Assembly (NCBI GenBank): GCA_018646565.1
Contig: JABGUO010000466.1
Location: 1 to 5,801 of the forward strand
Direction: 5' to 3'
DNA: 5,801 bases
DNA from: Opitutia bacterium
GTDB lineage: Bacteria; Verrucomicrobiota; Verrucomicrobiia; Opitutales; Seribacteraceae
Shown here: piece after piece, positions 1 through 5,801 of the stretch
Layout: each line of letters opens with the position of its first letter
Position numbering within the stretch: the first letter of the stretch is position 1
Position numbers and translations under genes: made by a program
The notes under the pieces: generated by a model
What the model was told of the DNA's origin: nothing
Seen by the model: only the letters and a program-made list of their open reading frames with translations
The model's database searches: none

Positions 1-501
1 CGATCCCTCATGGGACTGCCCCATTGATTGCATGTAAAAGAAGGGCATTTCCTTGGAAGGACGCTTGTGCCAACTTGCCTTATTGCTCGACTGATCCCAT
101 GGCTTAGTACCATCATATTTAAAATTATAATCCTCCTTACTATTGTTTGCACAATAATATCCATTCTTTCTCAGAGAAGCAGACCAGGGTAAAAAACCAT
201 TTGAGAACTGAGCCGGTGCCGCTTTTCGATGATATTGAAAACCACCCCGCGGAGCCAGTATTCCCGTAGCCAATGTTGATCGGGCTACCGAACAAACCGG
301 CGAATTGGAAAAAGCATGATTAAAGGTGACCCCTCTTCTAGCCATTTTTTCCACATTGGGCATGCGACCAAATTTTGCCCCATAATGGTTCAGGTAATGA
401 ACAGAATTATCTTCTGAAACTAAAAAAACAAAATTAGGTTTTTTAGCATGAACCCAACCAACAAAAATGAAGAGCAGTGGAAGAAAATGATACGTTTTCA
501 T
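1..501 (-). CDS. Secreted S1-family sulfatase, N-terminal part (gene runs off the window edge)
   Basis: I translated this frame by hand. ATG at 501-499 opens 167 codons without a stop up to base 1, so only the N-terminal third or so of a usual 450-550-residue sulfatase is present. Residues 1-19 form a Sec signal peptide (MKTYHFLPLLFIFVGWVHA), and the mature part begins KKPNFVFLVSEDN. The SEDN at 29-32 sits where sulfatases carry their first calcium ligands; E-D in place of D-D is common in PVC relatives. The formylglycine motif is C70-S-V-A-R74 within SNSPVCSVARSTLATG, so Cys70 should be matured to formylglycine and Arg74 is retained. The family hydrolyses sulfate esters, typically on polysaccharides or glycosaminoglycans, in the periplasm or outside the cell. 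It lies 51 bp after the DUF1501 gene and is probably the last or a late gene of the operon. The substrate cannot be told. I see no lesion in the visible part. Confidence 0.93.
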   Translation of the reverse strand, partial: MKTYHFLPLLFIFVGWVHAKKPNFVFLVSEDNSVHYLNHYGAKFGRMPNVEKMARRGVTFNHAFSNSPVCSVARSTLATGILAPRGGFQYHRKAAPAQFSNGFLPWSASLRKNGYYCANNSKEDYNFKYDGTKPWDQSSNKASWHKRPSKEMPFFYMQSMGQSHEGS

Positions 502-503
502 GG

Positions 504-521
504 ATCCTCTTATGAGAGGAT
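504..521 (-). promoter_or_regulatory. Hairpin enclosing the Shine-Dalgarno of the downstream sulfatase
   Basis: On the minus strand, ATCCTCT (521-515), loop CATA and AGAGGAT (510-504) make a perfect 7-bp stem with a 4-nt loop, ending two bases before the sulfatase ATG at 501. The 3' arm holds the only Shine-Dalgarno-like sequence here (GAGG at 509-506, 4 nt before the ATG). Folding would therefore hide the ribosome site. The stem lies in the 51-bp spacer after the DUF1501 stop at 555-553. It has no T-tract, so it is not an obvious intrinsic terminator. The sequence shows the pairing; a regulatory role is inference. Confidence 0.5.
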
Positions 522-552
522 TACCTTTCAAGTCGACCGTAATACTATCAAT

Positions 553-2043
553 TCATGCAATAATATCTTTGACCACATGACCGTGAATATCGGTCAGTCG
601 AAAATCCCGTCCCTGATATCGGTAAGTAAGTTTTCGGTGATCAATCCCGAGAAGGTGTAGAATTGTTGCATTCAAATCATGCACATGCATCGTATCCTTT
701 GTCCAATGATCCATATTGGGCTTAATTACATTTCCGTCCCGATCTGTCAGGTTGTATCCGTACTGATCGGATTGTCCGTAAGTGATTCCGGGTTTCACTC
801 CACCGCCCGCCATCCAGGTCGTGAATGCTCGTGGATGATGATCCCGACCATAATTTTCTCTTGTCAATTTCCCTTGGCAATAATTAGTTCGCCCAAATTC
901 CCCTCCCCACACAACTAAAGTGTCATCAAGCATACCCAAACGTTTAAGATCGGTAATCAATGCATAACAGGCTTGGTCAATATCCTTGCATTGGGAACCG
1001 TGCTGACTGGGCAAGTTGCCATGAGAATCCCAGCCCCTGTGAAAAATTTGTATATTGCGCACCCCGCGCTGAGCCATCCGTCGGGCATTCAGACAGGAGG
1101 CGGCAAATGTACCGGCTGTCTTGGCATCCTCTCCATACAAATCAAAAACCTCGTCCGGTTCTTCACTATGATCCATCAGTTCCGGAATGGAAGATTGCAT
1201 TCGATAAGCCATTTCGTGTTGCTTGATTCGGGAAAGAACTTCGGGGTCAGCAAAATCCTGATAGTGATTTTGGTTAAGCACAGAAAGGGCATCGAGCTGG
1301 GAACGACGATCACTTCGGGAGACACCCGCCGGATTCTTCAGATAAAGAACGGGGTTTTCAGCCGCTCGAAAAAGAACACCCTGGTGATCGGATGGCATAA
1401 AGCCAGTGCCCCACAATCGATTAAACAGGCTTTGTTGCGGATGGTTACTTCGGGCATGCATCACGACATAATTAGGTAAATCCTCATTCATACTCCCCAG
1501 TCCATAACTTAGCCATGCCCCCAAGCTCGGACGGCCAGGGATTTGGCTACCGGTTTGGATATAAGTAATGGCTGGATCATGATTAATTGCCTCCGTAAAA
1601 GTACCGTGCACGACACATAATTCTTTGGCCACCTTGGTAGTGTGCGGAAGCAACGAACTTACCCAAACTCCCCGGTCATTATTTTCCTGCTTTGTGAATT
1701 TGTACTTACTGGGAGCTAATGGAAGACTTTTTTGACCAGAAGTCATCCCGGTAATCCGTTGACCATCCCGCACCTCCGGTGGGAGATCTTTGCCAAACTC
1801 GTCGTTTAACTTGGGCTTATAGTCCCACATATCAATATGGCTGGGCCCCCCACTCATGAACAAGTAAATCACTCGCTTTGCCTTGGCCTGGTGATGCATC
1901 CCATCGAAAGATTTTTTGCCGAGCAAATCACTCCCTAATAATCCGGCCATTGCAGCTGTTCCTAAACCGAGGGCCGATCGGCCAAAAAATTTCCGCCGTG
2001 TAACTGATAAGGAGTGATCGAAAAGTATGTCGCTTGGGTTCAT
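553..2043 (-). CDS. Tat-exported DUF1501 family protein (alkaline phosphatase/sulfatase-like fold)
   Basis: This is a complete 496-residue protein from the ATG at 2043. The start is chosen because family members usually begin MNP, followed by a twin-arginine signal; here that is SVTRRKFFGRSALGLG at 13-28 (R16, R17), then a hydrophobic stretch to about 41. The tandem ATG at 2046 is equally possible. An upstream ATG at 2097 would add 18 residues and overlap the preceding gene by 47 bp, which I think unlikely. No Shine-Dalgarno precedes 2046/2043, so the gene may depend on coupling to the gene upstream, whose stop is 7 bp away. Family landmarks are SGGPSHIDMWDYKP at 64-77, GWDSH at 337-341, WGGEFGR at 379-385, GRDHHP at 399-404, and the C-terminal HDLNATILHLLGIDH (455-469) and YQGRDFRLTDIHG (476-488). 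DUF1501 belongs to the alkaline phosphatase superfamily but has no proven reaction; it typically sits beside a PSD1 cytochrome gene, as here. Length and ends are normal. Confidence 0.95.
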   Translation of the reverse strand: MNPSDILFDHSLSVTRRKFFGRSALGLGTAAMAGLLGSDLLGKKSFDGMHHQAKAKRVIYLFMSGGPSHIDMWDYKPKLNDEFGKDLPPEVRDGQRITGMTSGQKSLPLAPSKYKFTKQENNDRGVWVSSLLPHTTKVAKELCVVHGTFTEAINHDPAITYIQTGSQIPGRPSLGAWLSYGLGSMNEDLPNYVVMHARSNHPQQSLFNRLWGTGFMPSDHQGVLFRAAENPVLYLKNPAGVSRSDRRSQLDALSVLNQNHYQDFADPEVLSRIKQHEMAYRMQSSIPELMDHSEEPDEVFDLYGEDAKTAGTFAASCLNARRMAQRGVRNIQIFHRGWDSHGNLPSQHGSQCKDIDQACYALITDLKRLGMLDDTLVVWGGEFGRTNYCQGKLTRENYGRDHHPRAFTTWMAGGGVKPGITYGQSDQYGYNLTDRDGNVIKPNMDHWTKDTMHVHDLNATILHLLGIDHRKLTYRYQGRDFRLTDIHGHVVKDIIA

Positions 2044-2050
2044 CATTATT

Positions 2051-4873
2051 TTAATATAATAAAAGGGCAGGATCGCTGGCCAGCATAGTTGCCGCAACCT
2101 GAGTCCATGCCGCCACCTCTTCTGTAGGAAGCTTTTGATCTACAGCAGAAAGCCCTTGCCCCATAAGTTTTAACGCATCGCTAGGATTCTTAGAATACCG
2201 AGTCTTAGAATTTTGGAGTAATTCAGAAAGTGCATCGATTTCGATCGATTTTGGTTTTCGTGAGGTGAGTAATTCGAACAGATAATGAATCCGTGCAGTA
2301 TCTTCGACCGCATGACGAATTAAGCGTTCGGCTAATTTACGGGAAGCTTCCAATCTTTGTGTTTCGTTCAAAAGGGCCAAAGATTGAAGAGAAGTACTGG
2401 TTCGGGAGCGCTGCACACAACTGGACTCCCGGCTGGGGGCATCAAACAGGGACATCATGGGATGCGGGGATGTGCGCTTCCAATACATGTAGAGACTACG
2501 ACGATAGATACTATCATCAGTGTCCATCTTATAGTTTTTCGTATCACTATTGGGATGGGACAAGGCGATCCACATTCCCGAAGGTTGATAAGGCTTAAAT
2601 CCTTCTCCTCCAATCTTACGGTTGAGCAACCCGGAAGACCAAAGAGAAAGGTCTCGGACCACTTCCGCATCCAAGCGAAAGGAAGGCCCCCTGCCCCAAT
2701 TTCTATTCTCGGGATCGGGAAAATCTAACCGTCGGGCGGAAGATTGCCGAAAGGTCCGGCTGCTCAGCAACTGGGTGAGTAAACGTTTGAGATTCCATCC
2801 GTTCTCCCGAAAATCCACTGCCAACCAATCCAACAATTCGGGATGAGTGGGATGTTCACCCTGTAACCCAAACTCCTCTGGCGTACGTACCAAACCTTCC
2901 CCAAAGACCATAAGCCAAAACCGATTGACCAAAACCCTGGAGGTCAGAGGTTGCTCGTCACTGGTGATCCAATTGGCCAAACCCAAACGGTTGGAAGGAC
3001 TCCCCTCTTTCATCTTGCCCAAGATGGAAAATACTCCGGGGTCCAAGGCTTTGCCGATTGGCTTTGTATATTCCCCACGCTCCAAAATCTTGGTCTCCCG
3101 CCTGCTTTGCTGCGGTAATTCGCGGGCAATAAGTGTGGTGGTAAGGTAATTCTTTTCGGAGTTAATTCTCTCGGCATTCAACACCTGGGCACGGGCAAGT
3201 AGATCATCCTTTGCAATCACATCCTTCTTGAGAAGTTCGACCTCCGCGATTTGCATTTCTTTTGAATAAACATCCACTAATTTGGGAAAAGTCAGCCGGT
3301 AATGCTGGTAGGATGAATTATTATCAAATAAAATTTCCTTCTTTTGACGACGCTTTGTAAAATTGGGTACTTCACCTTCTGAAATCAGAGTAAAGGACTT
3401 ACCATTAGTCGATCCTTCTAACCTGTAGGTTTTGGGGTCACGCCCAGGAGCATCCTCAGCTGAGGTTAGGCTTAACCCGGCAACGAGTCCCAAACGAGTA
3501 ATAATGGTCAACCCGCTTCCATTTCCATCCCGATTTAAATACTTGGTGCCTGGTCTGTCATCAATTGCCATTTCCGGTTTTTGGTTTCTGGGATAATTAG
3601 TGGAGCTACCTCTTACTTGGTTTCCAGGCTTACCGAGATCAGCATTGAGCAAATCGGTAAGTGAGGAAAGGCTGTCATCCTTTCCATTGTATTTTCCTGA
3701 ATCCTTAACCTCTTTTAAAAATTCCGTTTCTTTCTTAAGAAAATCGTTCCATTTCTTTTTCGACACTGGATCCTTTGCCACAGTCAAATGATCGCCGTAG
3801 ACATATTTGTTTCTATCCATCGATTCTTCTGCTGTGTTGTTGAAAAAAGCAAGAAACTCAAAGTATTCCTGATGAGTAATCGGATCGTACTTGTGCGTGT
3901 GACATCGGGAACAGGTAAGCGATAAGCCAAGCAACGCAGTTCCAGTTGTTTCCACCCGGTCAAAATTGTTCTTTGCCTGCAATTCTTGACGAATTGCTCC
4001 CCCCTCTCCCGATGTGGGATTCAATCGTACATAGCCAGTAGCAATTTTTTGATCCTCCGAAGGATTGGGCATCAAATCTCCAGCCAATTGGAAACGGATG
4101 AATTCATCGATGGGTTGATTGGCATTGAGAGCACGCACCACCCAGTCCCGATAAGGATATATCCCCCGACGGTTATCGAGGTGCAATCCATGGGTATCCC
4201 CGTAGCGTACTGCATCCAACCAGTAGCGCGAAACATGCTCACCGTAGTCAACTTTGGCAAACAAGCGGGCTAGAAAATGCTCGTAGGCACCTGGCTCATC
4301 GTCACTTAAAAATTCATCCAACTCCTCTGGCTCGGGGGGTAAACCGTTGAGAATAAGAGAAGCCCGCCTTGCCAAAGTCGCTCGGTCTGGTTCCTCGGCG
4401 AAACGAGATCCTGCTCTCTTCAGACCACGGGCAATAAAATGATCCACTGGATTGCCTGTTGGCTCCACTCGCCCTTTGGACGGGGCAACAAACGACCAAT
4501 GTTGGGCATATTGGGCACCCGACTTTACCCAATCCGTAATTAATTTTTTCTCCTTGGCAGACAAGGATTTCCCAAAATCCTCGGGTGGCATGGGGTCATC
4601 CTCATCAGCAATCCGAAATAAAAGTTCGCTCTCAATGAGGTCATTCGGATCAATTGCATGGTAACCACCCAGGTCCTTCTTTGCTAATTCCTCTAAATCG
4701 AGTCGGACCAAGTCTTTCTTTTTTGTGTCCGGTCCATGACAAGCAAAGCATTTATTCGAAAGAATAGGTAAAACTTCCCGGGCAAAGTCTATTGTTGTAT
4801 CTTCTCCTGCCAAAAATGAGACAGAAAAAAATGCAACTGTAATAAATGGAAATACTTTAATTTGACTTAGCAT
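2051..4873 (-). CDS. Secreted PSCyt1-PSCyt2 (DUF1549)-PSD1 (DUF1553) protein with discoidin-like insert
   Basis: This is a complete 940-residue protein. Residues 1-22 form a Sec signal peptide (FPFITVAFFSVSFLAG). The PSCyt1 (planctomycete cytochrome c) domain covers about 27-125, with haem motif C42-F-A-C-H46 and a likely distal Met ligand in DPMPP (M95). PSCyt2/DUF1549 covers about 140-350, with landmarks RYWLDAVRYGDTHGLH (216-231) and a second CxxCH, C321-S-R-C-H325, followed by HKYDPI. Residues about 420-550 look like an F5/8-type C (discoidin) fold: YPRNQKPEMAIDDRPGTKYLN near the start, TYRLEGSTNGKSFTLI in the middle and QIAEVELL at the end. PSD1/DUF1553 fills about 600-940, with SNRLGLANWI (627-636), LVNRFWLMVFGEGLVRTPEEFG (648-669) and the closing LQSLALLNE (829-837) and AAWTQVAATML (921-931). 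It is probably a periplasmic c-type cytochrome, possibly glycan-binding; the biochemical role of the family is unknown. Next comes its usual partner DUF1501, 7 bp after the stop. GGAG at 4889-4886, 12 nt before the ATG, is a weak ribosome site. The frame shows no lesion. Confidence 0.95.
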   Translation of the reverse strand: MLSQIKVFPFITVAFFSVSFLAGEDTTIDFAREVLPILSNKCFACHGPDTKKKDLVRLDLEELAKKDLGGYHAIDPNDLIESELLFRIADEDDPMPPEDFGKSLSAKEKKLITDWVKSGAQYAQHWSFVAPSKGRVEPTGNPVDHFIARGLKRAGSRFAEEPDRATLARRASLILNGLPPEPEELDEFLSDDEPGAYEHFLARLFAKVDYGEHVSRYWLDAVRYGDTHGLHLDNRRGIYPYRDWVVRALNANQPIDEFIRFQLAGDLMPNPSEDQKIATGYVRLNPTSGEGGAIRQELQAKNNFDRVETTGTALLGLSLTCSRCHTHKYDPITHQEYFEFLAFFNNTAEESMDRNKYVYGDHLTVAKDPVSKKKWNDFLKKETEFLKEVKDSGKYNGKDDSLSSLTDLLNADLGKPGNQVRGSSTNYPRNQKPEMAIDDRPGTKYLNRDGNGSGLTIITRLGLVAGLSLTSAEDAPGRDPKTYRLEGSTNGKSFTLISEGEVPNFTKRRQKKEILFDNNSSYQHYRLTFPKLVDVYSKEMQIAEVELLKKDVIAKDDLLARAQVLNAERINSEKNYLTTTLIARELPQQSRRETKILERGEYTKPIGKALDPGVFSILGKMKEGSPSNRLGLANWITSDEQPLTSRVLVNRFWLMVFGEGLVRTPEEFGLQGEHPTHPELLDWLAVDFRENGWNLKRLLTQLLSSRTFRQSSARRLDFPDPENRNWGRGPSFRLDAEVVRDLSLWSSGLLNRKIGGEGFKPYQPSGMWIALSHPNSDTKNYKMDTDDSIYRRSLYMYWKRTSPHPMMSLFDAPSRESSCVQRSRTSTSLQSLALLNETQRLEASRKLAERLIRHAVEDTARIHYLFELLTSRKPKSIEIDALSELLQNSKTRYSKNPSDALKLMGQGLSAVDQKLPTEEVAAWTQVAATMLASDPALLLY

Positions 4874-4875
4874 AT

Positions 4876-4888
4876 GAGTGTATCACTC
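4876..4888. repeat. Short perfect inverted repeat just upstream of the PSD1-protein start
   Basis: GAGTG, TAT, CACTC form a 5-bp stem with a 3-nt loop in the 43-bp spacer between the pseudogene end and the ATG at 4873. On the minus strand its first arm overlaps the weak GGAG ribosome site at 4889-4886. It could be a small mRNA hairpin or an operator half-site pair, but stems this short also arise by chance. Confidence 0.3.
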
Positions 4889-4916
4889 CAAAAGCTAACG
4901 AATTTGACAAAAAAGA

Positions 4917-5634
4917 TTAAATACCTGGTATTGGATCTCTCGGAATCTTTTTTCCCTTCCCAGATCACATGATCTTTTTTACTGTTAAAATCCGACCCCG
5001 CTTCCCTTCGCGGGAGGCCTGTTGACTTAAAGTAAAAACAGTAAGTGTTCTTCAACCACCTTTTTGAATTTTGGATCTTCAGCCAGATTTTCATAATCCT
5101 GCTTATCTTCATCCTCATGTGGAAATACTCCCCAATCAACCAGGGGATGATTCCCAAAAGGAGTGGTGATCAACTCAGCTTTTGGTTTTATCCCAAATCC
5201 AGATCGAACTCCAACATGATCAAATTCTTGATCACCTTTTTGTCTCCCATTAGATCCGAGATAAGTCTTCCCCCCCATTGAAGTTTGATACCCGCCATAT
5301 TTCTTTAAATACTGCGGTAGAGAAAAATGGTTCTTAAATTCAGGAAGGCTTCTAATCCAAGGACCCTAAACTTAAACGCAAGTAGAGGAAGGACGCATTC
5401 CAAACCTAAGACTGGTCCAAGATGGATTACACATCAGTTACTGAGAGTGCACATTAGTAAATGCAGTTCCTGATTTTGCTAACTTATTAATATTAGGAGT
5501 ATTGGCTAAGGGGTGCCTACCCATAAAACCAATCCAGTCATTTTGGTCATCGATGGCTAGCATTAAAACATTGGGCTTTTCTCCCCGTAGGAAAAACAAA
5601 TTGTGAAAAGTAGAAAGAAATAGAATTTCTTCAT
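4917..5634 (-). pseudogene. Decayed iduronate-2-sulfatase-like gene (frameshifts, stops, internal deletion)
   Basis: Hand translation recovers an ordered sulfatase across about 718 bp, roughly half the usual length for this type (about 450-500 residues). ATG 5634 opens a signal peptide, MKKFYFFLLFTICFSYG. A lost A in the A-run at 5580-5577 then breaks the frame before KPNVLMLAIDDQNDW, which carries the D-D metal ligands. The next frame reads to TNVHSQ and hits TAA (5440-5438). The formylglycine motif is CNPSW in place of CNPSR (W codon 5419-5417). TAA (5374-5372) and TAG (5368-5366) interrupt a stretch resuming with GPWIRSLPEFKNHFSLPQYL, then MGGKTYLGSNG and DWGVFPHEDEDKQD. There the sequence jumps, near 5090-5101, to the C-terminal YENLAEDPKFKKVVEEHL, so the middle of the enzyme is deleted. 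TAA (5029-5027), a frame change near 4985-4992 and an extra A in the A6 run at 4953-4948 follow. The remnant ends with IPRDPIPGI and TAA (4919-4917). No functional sulfatase can be made. It was probably the first gene of the operon. Confidence 0.88.
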
Positions 5635-5691
5635 AATGACTCAAAATGAAACTCGATTTCAAAAGCAAGATTATGCTCGTTTTACCATTGA

Positions 5692-5738
5692 TTTATTCAC
5701 AAATCATGTCACGATGTGACCTTTATTCGTTTATTCAC
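5692..5738. repeat. Three copies of TTTATTC, two extended to TTTATTCAC
   Basis: TTTATTCAC occurs at 5692-5700 and 5730-5738, with a third core, TTTATTC, at 5722-5728. Reading toward the operon on the minus strand these are GTGAATAAA, GAATAAA and GTGAATAAA. Direct repeats in a presumed promoter region can be regulator sites, but the repeat is short and AT-rich, so chance is possible. Confidence 0.35.
5708..5720. repeat. Perfect inverted repeat GTCAC-GAT-GTGAC in the leader
   Basis: A 5-bp dyad with a 3-bp centre lies between the TTTATTC repeats, about 75 bp upstream of the pseudogene ATG. The arrangement resembles a small operator for a dimeric regulator. No regulator gene is in the window and no match to a known site is claimed. 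Confidence 0.3.
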
Positions 5739-5801
5739 GGAAAGGTTAGGAGGTTTAATTTAAATTTCCCGACCCAAAATGTTACGAACGATCTAGGATA
5801 A

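Larger units (their letters stand above)
5635..5801. other. Non-coding leader upstream of the sulfatase remnant
   Basis: I see no coding potential on either strand. The pseudogene's frame from 5634 has only a weak, non-canonical ribosome site. In the alternative frame, a TTG at 5668-5666 merely extends the open frame and encodes nothing resembling a signal peptide. This region is where the operon's promoter would be expected, but I cannot pick out a convincing -35/-10 pair. It holds the repeats listed separately. Confidence 0.5.

Noticed and set aside
29..501. E-D in place of D-D at the first metal site of the intact sulfatase, as a sign of inactivation
   Set aside because: SEDN at this position is familiar from many PVC sulfatases, and the CSVAR motif with its arginine is intact, so this is a subgroup trait and not damage.
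448..660. A 70-codon plus-strand open frame spanning the spacer between the DUF1501 and sulfatase genes
   Set aside because: It overlaps both minus-strand genes, has no homologous-looking motif, and its middle is the regulatory hairpin.
973..1479. A 168-codon open frame on the plus strand, with several shorter ones between 600 and 4660
   Set aside because: All lie antisense to the two long, well-recognised genes. Their translations show no family motif, signal peptide or sensible composition, so they are shadows.
2044..2097. An alternative ATG at 2097 that would lengthen the DUF1501 protein by 18 residues
   Set aside because: The extra residues (MRQLCWPAILPFYYIKIM) come from overlap with the PSD1 gene and would place a non-typical segment before the twin-arginine signal. 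Family members begin close to MNP.
2455..2670. A 71-codon minus-strand open frame within the PSD1 gene, in another frame
   Set aside because: It lies wholly inside the intact long gene and has no support of its own.
4997..5014. CCCGC/GCGGG stem followed on the minus strand by a short T-run, like a terminator
   Set aside because: The stem is 5 bp with an 8-nt loop, and the T-run is only four bases and offset. It lies in the pseudogene's former coding tail (PPAKGSG), so it is better explained as a coincidence.
4867..5157. A 96-codon minus-strand open frame ending inside the PSD1 gene start
   Set aside because: It is a shifted frame of the sulfatase pseudogene tail. Its NSKKDHVIWEGKK stretch is the remnant's C-terminal region, and the rest has no protein character.

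Overview
The window looks like part of a chromosome from the Planctomycetota-Verrucomicrobiota (PVC) group. It carries the gene set typical of that group: a PSCyt1/PSCyt2/PSD1 cytochrome-like protein, a Tat-exported DUF1501 protein, and S1-type sulfatases. GC content is moderate by eye, and recognisable Shine-Dalgarno sequences are rare. A low-GC marine verrucomicrobial or planctomycetal genome is plausible, but the sequence alone does not fix the phylum.

Everything real lies on the minus strand and reads from right to left. Positions 5801-5635 are a non-coding leader with small direct and inverted repeats. Positions 5634-4917 hold the decayed remains of an iduronate-2-sulfatase-like gene, with frameshifts, four stop codons, a lost catalytic-motif arginine and a large internal deletion. 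Positions 4873-2051 encode an intact 940-residue secreted protein with two CxxCH motifs and PSCyt1, PSCyt2 (DUF1549) and PSD1 (DUF1553) domains, plus a discoidin-like insert. Positions 2043-553 encode an intact Tat-exported DUF1501 protein. Positions 501-1 encode the first 167 residues of a second, apparently intact sulfatase that runs off the window edge.

The spacers are short (43, 7 and 51 bp) and all genes point the same way, so this is very probably one operon for periplasmic or cell-surface breakdown of a sulfated glycan. The sulfatases would remove sulfate esters. The PSD1 and DUF1501 proteins nearly always travel as a pair, and their biochemical role is not established. The first sulfatase has died while the rest of the operon is still open, which suggests the operon's substrate range has narrowed or changed.

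I found no RNA gene, insertion sequence, CRISPR array or convincing terminator. The many plus-strand open frames across 600-4660 are antisense shadows of the two long genes. No wholly new system is visible. The most informative signals are the dissected pseudogene and a perfect hairpin covering the Shine-Dalgarno of the surviving sulfatase.
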